From Candidatus Omnitrophota bacterium (GTDB taxonomy: Bacteria > Omnitrophota > 4484-213), in NCBI GenBank assembly GCA_003645805.1, contig QNCL01000015.1:1-14873 (forward strand): DNA of 14,873 nt, written 5' to 3'. Positions 1-6,744 of this stretch are shown here, piece by piece. The notes below the pieces were generated by a model. It was given only the letters and a program-made list of their open reading frames with translations, did no database searches and had not been told where the DNA came from. Numbering within the stretch: the stretch's first letter is position 1; each line of letters begins with the position of its first letter. Position numbers and translations under genes: made by a program.

Positions 1-11
1 AAGATTAGGAA

Positions 12-947
12 ATGGGGAACAATAGAAGAAAAAGGGGGACTAAAACAAGTTCCTTTGGTTCTCCTGGCAGAATAAATCATGATTCTACAGTCTTCTACAC
101 AAGCAAGTTATATGAAGGACTACCAAAGGAACAGAAGGTTAAATATGTAGAGAATTCCGTCCCTGCGCAGTTCTTAAATAAAGTATTTTGTAAGTCCTCC
201 GAAAAGATGGAAGAACTACCTGATGACAGCGTTCATCTAATGGTAACTTCACCACCCTATAATGTAGGAAAAGAGTATGATGCGGATTTCACCCTAAAAG
301 AATATTTATCGTTTCTAAAAGCGGTCTGGAAAGAGGTTTACAGGGTTCTTGTGCCCGGAGGTAGAGCATGCATCAATATAGCGAATTTAGGAAGAAAACC
401 TTATATCCCTCTTCACGCATTTATTGCCAAAGATATGTTTGAGTTAGGTTTCCTGATGAGAGGAGAGATTATTTGGAATAAAGCATCTTCTGCGAGTCCT
501 TCAACAGCGTGGGGTAGCTGGCTTTCTCCTGCAAATCCTACCCTGCGAGATATTCATGAATATATATTAATCTTCTCAAAAGGAACATTCTCAAGAAAGA
601 ATATGGATGAAAGAAGAAGCACAATCTCAAGAGAGGAGTTTCTTGAGTTTACCAAAAGTGTATGGTCATTTCCAGCAGTATCGGCAAAAGAGGTTGGCCA
701 TCCTGCTCCTTTTCCTGTGGAACTTCCTTATAGATTGATTCAACTCTATACATATGAAGAGGAAGTTATTTTAGACCCTTTTATGGGCAGTGGACAAACA
801 GGTATTGCCGCAATAAAAACAGGAAGGCACTATGTGGGGTATGACATAGAAGAAGAATATGTAAAATTAGCGGAAAGGAGAATAAGAGGATTTTTAATAG
901 AATATAAATCTCCAAACTTGTTTGAATTTACTGAGGGAAACAAATGA
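12..947 (+). CDS. DNA methyltransferase, beta-class type II (likely N4-cytosine)
   Basis: Transfers a methyl group from S-adenosylmethionine to a base in a specific DNA site. The catalytic motif IV is TSPPYN at residues 79-84. The SAM-binding motif I, DPFMGSGQT, lies near the C-terminus at 255-263. Catalytic-before-SAM-binding order marks the beta class, and SPPY rather than DPPY favours N4-cytosine over N6-adenine methylation. A HPAPFP segment at 230-235 precedes motif I, as is usual in this family. The basic N-terminus (NNRRKRGTKTSSFGSPGRIN) is also familiar from type II methyltransferases. At 311 aa it looks full length. An in-frame TAG at 6-8 means the ATG at 12 is the first possible start; its ribosome site (TTAGGA) is weak. 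The TGA stop overlaps an ATG (ATGA at 944-947), an arrangement expected if a second gene was once translationally coupled. No intact endonuclease follows. The recognition sequence cannot be read from the protein. Confidence 0.9.
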   Translation: MGNNRRKRGTKTSSFGSPGRINHDSTVFYTSKLYEGLPKEQKVKYVENSVPAQFLNKVFCKSSEKMEELPDDSVHLMVTSPPYNVGKEYDADFTLKEYLSFLKAVWKEVYRVLVPGGRACINIANLGRKPYIPLHAFIAKDMFELGFLMRGEIIWNKASSASPSTAWGSWLSPANPTLRDIHEYILIFSKGTFSRKNMDERRSTISREEFLEFTKSVWSFPAVSAKEVGHPAPFPVELPYRLIQLYTYEEEVILDPFMGSGQTGIAAIKTGRHYVGYDIEEEYVKLAERRIRGFLIEYKSPNLFEFTEGNK

Positions 948-1163
948 TGGGCGAAACAGCGTATAACCCCGAAAAATTATATGAAATTGGTGAATAAATT
1001 GATTGGAAATAAAATGGGATATAAATTTATCCAGCCAGGCGAAGCAAACCAAAACAGAATTGGAAGATATTAATTTATATTTTCCTTTAAGTGAATTCTG
1101 ATTTTTGATAAAGGAACTCCAAAAGAGGATTTCAGGTGTAAGCAGGTTAGAAAGGAGATAGAG
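944..1163 (+). pseudogene. Possible decayed gene, perhaps the partner restriction endonuclease
   Basis: This is the longest stretch without an intact gene. An ATG overlapping the methyltransferase stop opens a reading frame of only 17 codons, ending at TAA 995-997. Further on, protein-like segments occur in two frames: 1014-1070 (MGYKFIQPGEANQNRIGRY), then a one-base shift to 1072-1098 (NLYFPLSEF), then the first frame again from 1095 to 1163 (containing IFDKGTPKEDFRCKQVRKEI). The pieces read in order like one protein broken by frameshifts, stops and probably an internal deletion. Position and overlap suggest a former restriction enzyme, but I recognise no endonuclease motif, so identity is inference. 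It may simply be AT-rich spacer holding the proS promoter. The proS ribosome site AAGGAG lies at its end, 1152-1157. Confidence 0.3.
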
Positions 1164-2315
1164 ATGTTGTGGTCAAAGTCCTTTATCTTTACCTCTAAAG
1201 AAACACCTCAGGAAGCAGAGGTTAGAAGTCATCAGTTAATGCTGCGCGCTTGCTTAATCAAGAAGATAAGCACAGGGGTCTATGCTTATCTTCCCTTAGG
1301 GTTAAGGGTTTTAAGAAAGGTGAAGGAGATAATTCGCGAGGAGATGCACAGAGCAGGAGCACAGGAACTTCTGCTTTCTACTCTCCAGCCTTTTAGCATC
1401 TGGAAGAGGTCAGGGCGAGATACAGTTTTAGGCAAGGTAATGATCTCTTTTATAAACAGGCATGGAAAGAGAATGGTCTTGGGTCCTACCCATGAGGAGA
1501 TAATTACGGAATTGGTTGCTCAGCGAGTAAAGTCATATAAAGACCTCCCCTTAATCCTTTATCAAATCCAGAGTAAATTCCGTGATGAGATTCGTCCGCG
1601 TTATGGAGTAATTCGAGGGTGTGAGTTTACAATGAAAGACGCATATAGTTTTGACCGCGATGAAGATGGGCTTCAGGAAAACTATCAGAGGATGATAGAG
1701 GTATATACACGCATCTTTTCTCGGTGCGGACTCTCTCATTGCCAGATGCGAGAGGCAGATTCGGAGATGATGGGAGGAAAAAGTTCGCACGAGTTTGTGC
1801 TCTCTTTGGCTTCGGGAGAGGAGATAGAGTTGGGGCATATCTTTAAGTTGGGCACAAAATACAGCGAGATTTTTGGTGGCGTTTATTTGGATAGGGAAGG
1901 GAAGCAGAAGCCTATAGTAATGGGTTGTTATGGGATTGGAGTGGATAGAATAATCGCTGCTTGCATAGAGAAACATTCTGATGAGCATGGTATTATTTGG
2001 CCCATTTCTCTCAGCCCTTTTAAAGTGCTTATCATTCCTCTTGGAGGAAGTAAACAGATAGAAGATTATGCCTTTTCTGTTTATCAACGGCTGGAAAAGG
2101 AGAATATAGAAGTGCTTTTAGATGATCGGCAAGAGAGTGCAGGAGTGAAGTTTAATGATGCAGATCTAATTGGTATTCCTCTTAGAATAATAATAGGAGA
2201 AAGGAATTTTGCGCAGGGAAAGGTGGAGATAAACTTGAGGAAAGGAGGTAAGGTTCAGGTGGACAAGGAAAGATTGGTAGGTAAGGTGCAGGAGATGGTA
2301 AATGGAGAGGTTTAA
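1164..2315 (+). CDS. proS: Prolyl-tRNA synthetase, short form lacking the INS editing domain
   Basis: Charges tRNA-Pro with proline in the cytoplasm. The class II core is complete: motif 1 around residues 40-62 (YLPLGLRVLRKV), the GPTHEE loop at 107-112, motif 2 at 139-163 (FRDEIRPRYG, then CEFTMKDAYSF) and motif 3 at 254-265 (GCYGIGVDRII). The C-terminal anticodon-binding domain spans about 285-383 (DDRQESAGVKFNDADLIGIP). Common bacterial ProS has roughly 570 residues, with an insertion domain of about 180 between motifs 2 and 3 that hydrolyses mischarged Ala-tRNA-Pro. Here SSHEF (207-211) runs through a short SLASGEE linker into IELGHIFKLGTKYS, so the insertion is absent, giving 383 aa. The ATG follows AAGGAG and matches the usual N-terminus (WSKxF...KETP). 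The 3' end overlaps the next gene by 14 bases. Confidence 0.95.
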   Translation: MLWSKSFIFTSKETPQEAEVRSHQLMLRACLIKKISTGVYAYLPLGLRVLRKVKEIIREEMHRAGAQELLLSTLQPFSIWKRSGRDTVLGKVMISFINRHGKRMVLGPTHEEIITELVAQRVKSYKDLPLILYQIQSKFRDEIRPRYGVIRGCEFTMKDAYSFDRDEDGLQENYQRMIEVYTRIFSRCGLSHCQMREADSEMMGGKSSHEFVLSLASGEEIELGHIFKLGTKYSEIFGGVYLDREGKQKPIVMGCYGIGVDRIIAACIEKHSDEHGIIWPISLSPFKVLIIPLGGSKQIEDYAFSVYQRLEKENIEVLLDDRQESAGVKFNDADLIGIPLRIIIGERNFAQGKVEINLRKGGKVQVDKERLVGKVQEMVNGEV

Positions 2316-3789
2316 AAAGATTAGTATTATAGGAACAGGATTAATCGGAGGTTCGTTAGGGCTAGCGATAAAACAAAAAGGCCTATCAGAAGAAGTTCTG
2401 GGGATAGATATATCTCCCCTTAGCATAGAAGAGGCAGTGAGAATGAAGGCAGTAGATAGGGGATCTTTGAGGATAGAGGAAACGAAAGGAAGCGAGTTAA
2501 TTCTTATCTGCACACCCATAAGCGACATTCTTCCCGCCCTAAAGACTCTCATTCCTTTTTTAGAACCAGGAAGCATCATTACTGATGTGGGCAGTGTAAA
2601 GAAAGAGGTGCTCAAACAGGCGGAGAAGATTCTTCCTTCCTCTGTTTATTTTATAGGAGGGCATCCTCTGGCTGGTTCAGAGAAAAGAGGAGTTAGTTTT
2701 GCCCACGCAGACCTATTCAAGGACTCTTTGACTCTTTTAGTAGAATCAAAGAAAGCGAATGCGCAAGCCTTGGAGAGGGTAAAAAACTTCTGGGAAGGAA
2801 TAGGGAGCAAGGTGAGAATAGTTTCTTTGGATGAACATGAGGAGATTGTAGGAATGATAAGCCATTTACCCCATATTGTTGCCATCTCCCTGGTAAACTC
2901 TGTTCCCCGAAAATGCTTCTCTTATGTAGCCAGAGGCTGGAAGGACTCTACACGAATTGCTTTAAGCCCTCCCGAACTCTGGAGAGATATCTGTGTAAGT
3001 AATCGTAAGCAGATTGTAAAGGGGCTCAACAGGTTTATAGAGGTTTGTGAGAAGGTTAAGAAAATAATTGAAAAGGGAGAGAAGAAGAAGATTGAGAGGG
3101 AGTTTAAGAGGGCGAGAGAGAAGAAGATAAGATATGAACCTATGGTGATTGCCATTGATGGTCCAGCAGGAGCAGGGAAGAGTGTGGTAGGGAAGGAAGT
3201 GGCAAAGAGGCTGGGATTTGTTTATCTGGATACAGGAGCGATGTACAGAGCAATTACCTTGAAGGCAATAGAGGAGGGGATCGATTTAGAGGATGAGAAG
3301 GCGCTGATAGAGATGTGTAGAAACACAGATATTAACTTTGAGTCTGCAGAGGATGGAAGAATAGAGGTGCTATTGGATGGGAAGAGTTTAGGGGAAAGGA
3401 TTAGGGATAAGGAGATAACCAGAAAGGTGTTTTATCTGGCAAGGATTCCCGAGGTAAGAGAGAGGATGGTGGAGTTGCAGAGGAAGATAGCCGAAGGGAA
3501 GAGCATCGTTGCCGAGGGAAGGGATATGACCTCGGTGGTATTTCCTCAAGCAAGAAAGTTTTATCTGGATGCCTCCTTACAGGAGAGAGCAAGAAGAAGA
3601 TACAGACAACTTCTTGCTCAGAACCAGAAGGTTTCTTTTGAGGAGATAAAAATGGATATTCAGATAAGGGACAGAAAGGATAAAAAAAGAAAGGTAGGAC
3701 CTTTACGCAAGGTAAAGGATGCTCTTTATATTGATAGCACAAGGATGAGCATTGAGGAAGTGGTGGAGAAGATTCTCAAATCCCTGTAA
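2302..3789 (+). CDS. Prephenate dehydrogenase-cytidylate kinase fusion (TyrA-CMK)
   Basis: One uninterrupted ORF holds two enzymes. Residues 1-280 are a prephenate dehydrogenase (tyrosine synthesis, NAD(P)-dependent oxidative decarboxylation): Rossmann motif GTGLIGGSLG at 11-20, GGHPLAGSEKRG at 119-130 with the expected catalytic His121, SHLPHIVA at 187-194, and PPELWRDI at 223-230. Residues 281-495 are a cytidylate kinase (CMP/dCMP phosphorylation by ATP): P-loop GPAGAGKS at 287-294, YLDTGAMYRA at 308-317, EGRDMTSVVFP at 405-415, and RDRKDKKRKVGPLR at 456-469. Each half has normal free-standing length, so the proteins are joined end to end with almost no linker. Met281 (ATG 3142) sits exactly where a free CMK would start, but no good ribosome site precedes it. 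The start ATG 2302 has AGGAG seven bases upstream, inside proS. AroA, often encoded between tyrA and cmk, is absent. No ACT domain is seen. Confidence 0.9.
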   Translation: MERFKKISIIGTGLIGGSLGLAIKQKGLSEEVLGIDISPLSIEEAVRMKAVDRGSLRIEETKGSELILICTPISDILPALKTLIPFLEPGSIITDVGSVKKEVLKQAEKILPSSVYFIGGHPLAGSEKRGVSFAHADLFKDSLTLLVESKKANAQALERVKNFWEGIGSKVRIVSLDEHEEIVGMISHLPHIVAISLVNSVPRKCFSYVARGWKDSTRIALSPPELWRDICVSNRKQIVKGLNRFIEVCEKVKKIIEKGEKKKIEREFKRAREKKIRYEPMVIAIDGPAGAGKSVVGKEVAKRLGFVYLDTGAMYRAITLKAIEEGIDLEDEKALIEMCRNTDINFESAEDGRIEVLLDGKSLGERIRDKEITRKVFYLARIPEVRERMVELQRKIAEGKSIVAEGRDMTSVVFPQARKFYLDASLQERARRRYRQLLAQNQKVSFEEIKMDIQIRDRKDKKRKVGPLRKVKDALYIDSTRMSIEEVVEKILKSL

Positions 3790-4421
3790 TGCTTTACTCC
3801 TTTCTTCGTTGGTTAACTTCCATTCTGTTTAAGATATTATTTAGGTTGGAGATTAAAGGTATAGAGAACATCCCTAAAAAAGGAGGATGTATTATTGTCT
3901 CCAACCATATAAGTTTTCTGGATCCAGTAGTTATAGGAATTGCTTGCCCGCGCAAAGTAAGTTTTTTAGCCCGCAGGGATTTATTCAGAAACTTCTTGTT
4001 TGCAAAGCTTATTACTGCTCTCGGAGCCATTCCTCTCTCTCGCGCCAGTTCCGACTTTAAGGCTTTAAGAAAAGCAATAGGTATTCTCAAAAGAGGGGAA
4101 ATAGTTGCTCTTTTCCCTCAGGGGACACGCAAAGAAGACTGGCAGGGAGTTAAAGGAGGGGCAGGGTTTCTATCCTATAAGACAAATCTTCCCATTATTC
4201 CTGCTTATATAAAAGGCACAGATAAAGCCCTTCCGCGTCAGGCTAAGTTTATCCGACTCTTCCCTATTTCTATTTACTTTGGGAAGATGATATTCCCCAC
4301 TAAGGTTAAGATAGTAGATAGAAAAAAAAGGTTTTCAGATATAAATCAGGAGATAGTGAAAAGGATAAAAGAACTTCAGGAGCAGATAGAGAGAAGAGAT
4401 TGGCGATGGGTTATGAGATAA
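3789..4421 (+). CDS. plsC: 1-acyl-glycerol-3-phosphate acyltransferase family protein (PlsC-like)
   Basis: Membrane-associated acyltransferase, expected to acylate lysophosphatidate to phosphatidate in phospholipid synthesis. The N-terminus (residues 3-20) is hydrophobic. Motif I is NHISFLD at 39-45 (HxxxxD, His40 and Asp45), motif II is GAIPLSR at 79-85, motif III is FPQGTR at 109-114, and motif IV is LPIIPAYI at 134-141. Length (210 aa) is usual for the family. Motif III normally reads FPEGTR; here the acidic residue is Gln, a variation seen in some subfamilies, which leaves the acyl acceptor uncertain. Its ATG shares one base with the preceding stop (TAATG), so translation is probably coupled. 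A cmk-plsC-ispH neighbourhood is common in bacteria. Confidence 0.88.
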   Translation: MLYSFLRWLTSILFKILFRLEIKGIENIPKKGGCIIVSNHISFLDPVVIGIACPRKVSFLARRDLFRNFLFAKLITALGAIPLSRASSDFKALRKAIGILKRGEIVALFPQGTRKEDWQGVKGGAGFLSYKTNLPIIPAYIKGTDKALPRQAKFIRLFPISIYFGKMIFPTKVKIVDRKKRFSDINQEIVKRIKELQEQIERRDWRWVMR

Positions 4422-5254
4422 CACTGGCTAAAGAATATGGTTTCTGCTGGGGAGTAAGGAAGGCAATACAGAAGGTGGAGAATGTTTTGGGCCAGAGGAA
4501 GAGGGTTTATTGTCTTGGTCCGTTGATCCACAATCCTCAGATTAATGCTCTTTTAATCCACAAAGGACTGAAGATTATCAGGAGTTTAGAGAAGGTAAGA
4601 AAAGGAAGTAGCCTCATCATCCCCTCTCATGGGCTTCCTCAGGAGATACTGAAAAGAGCAGAGGAGAAGGAGATAGATTTAGTAGATGCCACCTGTCCAT
4701 TTGTGAACCGGGTGAGGGAGATAATCTCCTCCCTTTCTCAGGAGGGTTATCATATAATGATTATCGGGGAAAAGGAGCATAAAGAGGTGAAAGGGCTGGT
4801 GAGTTTTGCTCAAGATGGGGAGGTAATAGAGGATATAGCGGAGTTAAAAAGAAGGAGTTTTCCCCAGAAAGTAGGCATAGTTGCTCAAACCACTCAGAGA
4901 AAAGAAAGGTTTATGAAGGTGGCGAAGAGGATAGTGGAGAGAAGCAAAGGAGAGGTGAGATTATTTAATACCTTATGCAAAGCAGTGCAGGAGAGACAGA
5001 AGGAAGCGCGGCGTTTAGCCAAGAAGGTAGAGGTGGTTTTAGTGATTGGCGGAAGAAATAGCGCTAATACTTCTCGCTTACAGGAGATCTGTGCCCCTTT
5101 TGCAAAAACCTATCATATCGAGAGCCCGACAGAAATCAACCCTTTATGGTTGAAAAAGATAAGAAAAATTGGTATAATTACAGGGACATCTACACCTACT
5201 TATTTGGTAGAGCAGACGGTTAGGAGAATAGAGGAGATAGAAAAAGAGGGATGA
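4406..5254 (+). CDS. ispH: 4-hydroxy-3-methylbut-2-enyl diphosphate reductase
   Basis: Last enzyme of the MEP isoprenoid pathway: a 4Fe-4S protein that reduces HMBPP to IPP and DMAPP. Counting from ATG 4406, the three cluster cysteines are Cys14 (GFCWGV), Cys97 (DATCPFV) and Cys191 (NTLCKAV). The substrate-binding set is also present: His42 (LIHN), His75 (SHGLP), His125 and Glu127 (EHKEVKG), the QTT at 161-163, Ser219/Asn221 (NSANTSRL) and Ser262 (TGTSTP). At 282 aa it is the single-domain form, without a fused ribosomal S1 domain. Start choice: a TTG at 4400 would add two residues, but ATG 4406 has a purine run (GAGAAGAG, 4391-4398) at good distance. The gene begins inside the end of plsC and its TGA overlaps the next ATG (ATGA), so it is tightly coupled on both sides. 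Confidence 0.95.
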   Translation: MGYEITLAKEYGFCWGVRKAIQKVENVLGQRKRVYCLGPLIHNPQINALLIHKGLKIIRSLEKVRKGSSLIIPSHGLPQEILKRAEEKEIDLVDATCPFVNRVREIISSLSQEGYHIMIIGEKEHKEVKGLVSFAQDGEVIEDIAELKRRSFPQKVGIVAQTTQRKERFMKVAKRIVERSKGEVRLFNTLCKAVQERQKEARRLAKKVEVVLVIGGRNSANTSRLQEICAPFAKTYHIESPTEINPLWLKKIRKIGIITGTSTPTYLVEQTVRRIEEIEKEG

Positions 5255-5511
5255 ACAAAAGGAAGGAAAAGGAACTTTTGGAGGCAGGGAAGTTTGCTTT
5301 CCTTAACGAGAATTATGAGGAGGCAATAGGATTTTTTAGGAAGATTCTGGAAAGCGACCCCAGGAATGCAGAGGCTTACTACAACTTAGGAGTTGTCTTT
5401 GAAGCAAAAAATATGCTGAAGGAGGCAAAGGAGGCTTTTAATAAGAGTCTGGAGATAAATCCAGAGTATAAGTTAGCCGAACAACATTTAGCCAAACTGG
5501 TAGGAGAGTAG
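5251..5511 (+). CDS. Small TPR-repeat protein
   Basis: An 86-residue protein made almost wholly of two tetratricopeptide repeats, at about residues 5-38 (AGKFAFLNENYEEAIGFFRK) and 40-73 (AEAYYNLGVVFEAKNMLKEA), with the usual small-residue and aromatic spacing and the DPRN / NPEY turns. No signal peptide or membrane segment is seen, so it is probably cytoplasmic. Such repeats bind other proteins; the partner is unknown. It overlaps ispH by four bases (ATGA) and lies 14 bases before the lipoprotein gene, so it may open the envelope gene run. It has no enzymatic motif. Confidence 0.8.
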   Translation: MNKRKEKELLEAGKFAFLNENYEEAIGFFRKILESDPRNAEAYYNLGVVFEAKNMLKEAKEAFNKSLEINPEYKLAEQHLAKLVGE

Positions 5512-5525
5512 TTTAGGAGGAGATA

Positions 5526-6191
5526 ATGAAAAGATATTCGCCTTTCCTGATTATTGTTCTGTCTCTGTTCTTGAATGGATGTGCAACTACAGTAGACTTG
5601 AAGAAGCAAGTGGAGAAGCAGGCTACCATCATTAGAAATCTGAATAGGACAATAGAGGAACTTAGATTTCAACTTCAGGAGATGAAGAAACCGAGAGAGA
5701 GGTTAAACAGATTGAAACTTGCTTTAGAGCAGAAATTAAAGAAGGAACTTTCCGAGAAGAGTTTAGAGGTCCAGATTCAGGAGCGAGGGGTAGTAATCAC
5801 TGTTAGTAACAAGATTCTTTTTGATCCGGGGCAAGCATTTATTAAATCGCGGGCAAAGGAAAGTTTGAACAAGATTGCCAAGGTGATTAAAGAAATCTGT
5901 CCCAATAATCTAATAAGAGTAGAGGGGCATACGGATAATAAGCCTATTCGCTATTCAAGAAGATATCCTTCCAACTGGGAACTTTCCGCAGATAGGGCGG
6001 TTCAGGTTGTTCGATATCTGATTAAACAAGGCATCTCTCCTTATCAACTTTCCGCGGTTGGTTATGGAGAGTATCATCCTATTGCTTCCAACGACACTAC
6101 TTACGGAAGAGCAAAGAATAGAAGGGTGGAGATAGTAATCACTCCTCAGATTATTTCTGCAGGAGAGAATTTGGAGAGAGAAGAGAAGTGA
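5526..6191 (+). CDS. OmpA/Pal-type peptidoglycan-binding lipoprotein
   Basis: Predicted outer-membrane lipoprotein that tethers the envelope to peptidoglycan. The N-terminus is a lipoprotein signal with a lipobox LNGC, giving Cys19 as the lipidated residue. Ala20 at +2 favours sorting to the outer membrane by the E. coli rule. Residues about 22-80 form a heptad-rich coiled coil (KKQVEKQATIIRNLNRTIEE). Residues about 95-207 are an OmpA-like domain: ILFDPGQAFI, then EGHTDNKPI with the expected peptidoglycan-binding Asp137, then NWELSADRAVQVV with Arg157, then AVGYGEYHPI and NRRVEIVI. The insert after HTDN (RYSRRYPS) resembles the MotB/OmpA-family variant more than classical Pal. The start has a strong ribosome site, TAGGAGGAGA, at 5514-5523. 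Its stop shares a base with the next ATG (TGATG). Confidence 0.9.
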   Translation: MKRYSPFLIIVLSLFLNGCATTVDLKKQVEKQATIIRNLNRTIEELRFQLQEMKKPRERLNRLKLALEQKLKKELSEKSLEVQIQERGVVITVSNKILFDPGQAFIKSRAKESLNKIAKVIKEICPNNLIRVEGHTDNKPIRYSRRYPSNWELSADRAVQVVRYLIKQGISPYQLSAVGYGEYHPIASNDTTYGRAKNRRVEIVITPQIISAGENLEREEK

Positions 6192-6727
6192 TGGGTTCCT
6201 TAAAGCAAAGAGAACTTTTTGATATCCAGAGATTTAAGAGAGATAAGAGTTTCTGGGCAGAGAGCGAAAAAAGAGAAAAACTTATCTTTTTATTTATCGT
6301 CCTTTTTCTCACCTCTATTTTGCTCTTCTGCTTAGGGATTGAGAGAGGGAAACGAATCACCTCAGGCAATTTGCCCCCTTCTGTCTCTGAAGTTAGAGTC
6401 AAGCAGAGAGAGAAGGTAAGCAAGCAGGAAGTAAAAGAGGAGAAGAAGAGCAAAGGTGGTTATCCGGAGAAAAGAGAGCATAAGGGTATTCAGAAGAAGA
6501 GATTTTTCTATACAGTGCAGTTAGCCAGTTATAAGACTCGCAAGTATGCGGAACGGGAACTAAAGCGTCTGCAAGATTACGGAGGGTATCTTGAAAGACA
6601 AGGGAGGTTATGGGTGCTCTATGCAGGGAGATTCGAGAGTTTACAGGAGGCTCGGCAGATGCTTCAGAAAATAAACAGGAAGAATCGCTACCCAGATGCC
6701 CTGATAAGAAAGATGCGCAAGGAGTAA
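6191..6727 (+). CDS. Single-pass membrane protein with C-terminal SPOR domain
   Basis: A bitopic inner-membrane protein. A basic cytoplasmic N-terminus (residues 1-30) leads to one membrane segment at about 31-50 (LIFLFIVLFLTSILLFCLGI), then a charged, Lys/Glu-rich linker at 51-103, then a SPOR domain at about 105-176 (FYTVQLASYKTRKYAERELK ... VLYAGRFESLQEARQML). SPOR domains bind glycan strands stripped of stem peptides, often at division sites, and FtsN has this same layout. This makes it a candidate division or envelope-remodelling protein, though it cannot be called FtsN from domain order alone. I chose ATG 6191, which overlaps the preceding stop as TGATG; an in-frame GTG at 6188 would add one residue. 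Together with the preceding OmpA lipoprotein it makes two neighbouring peptidoglycan-binding proteins. Confidence 0.85.
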   Translation: MGSLKQRELFDIQRFKRDKSFWAESEKREKLIFLFIVLFLTSILLFCLGIERGKRITSGNLPPSVSEVRVKQREKVSKQEVKEEKKSKGGYPEKREHKGIQKKRFFYTVQLASYKTRKYAERELKRLQDYGGYLERQGRLWVLYAGRFESLQEARQMLQKINRKNRYPDALIRKMRKE

Positions 6728-6744
6728 GGAGAATCTAAACGATA

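Noticed and set aside
999..1025. Possible promoter for proS: TTGATT (999-1004) and TATAAA (1020-1025)
   Set aside because: The spacer is only 15 bases, the -35 match is partial, and the whole stretch is AT-rich, so such matches are expected by chance.
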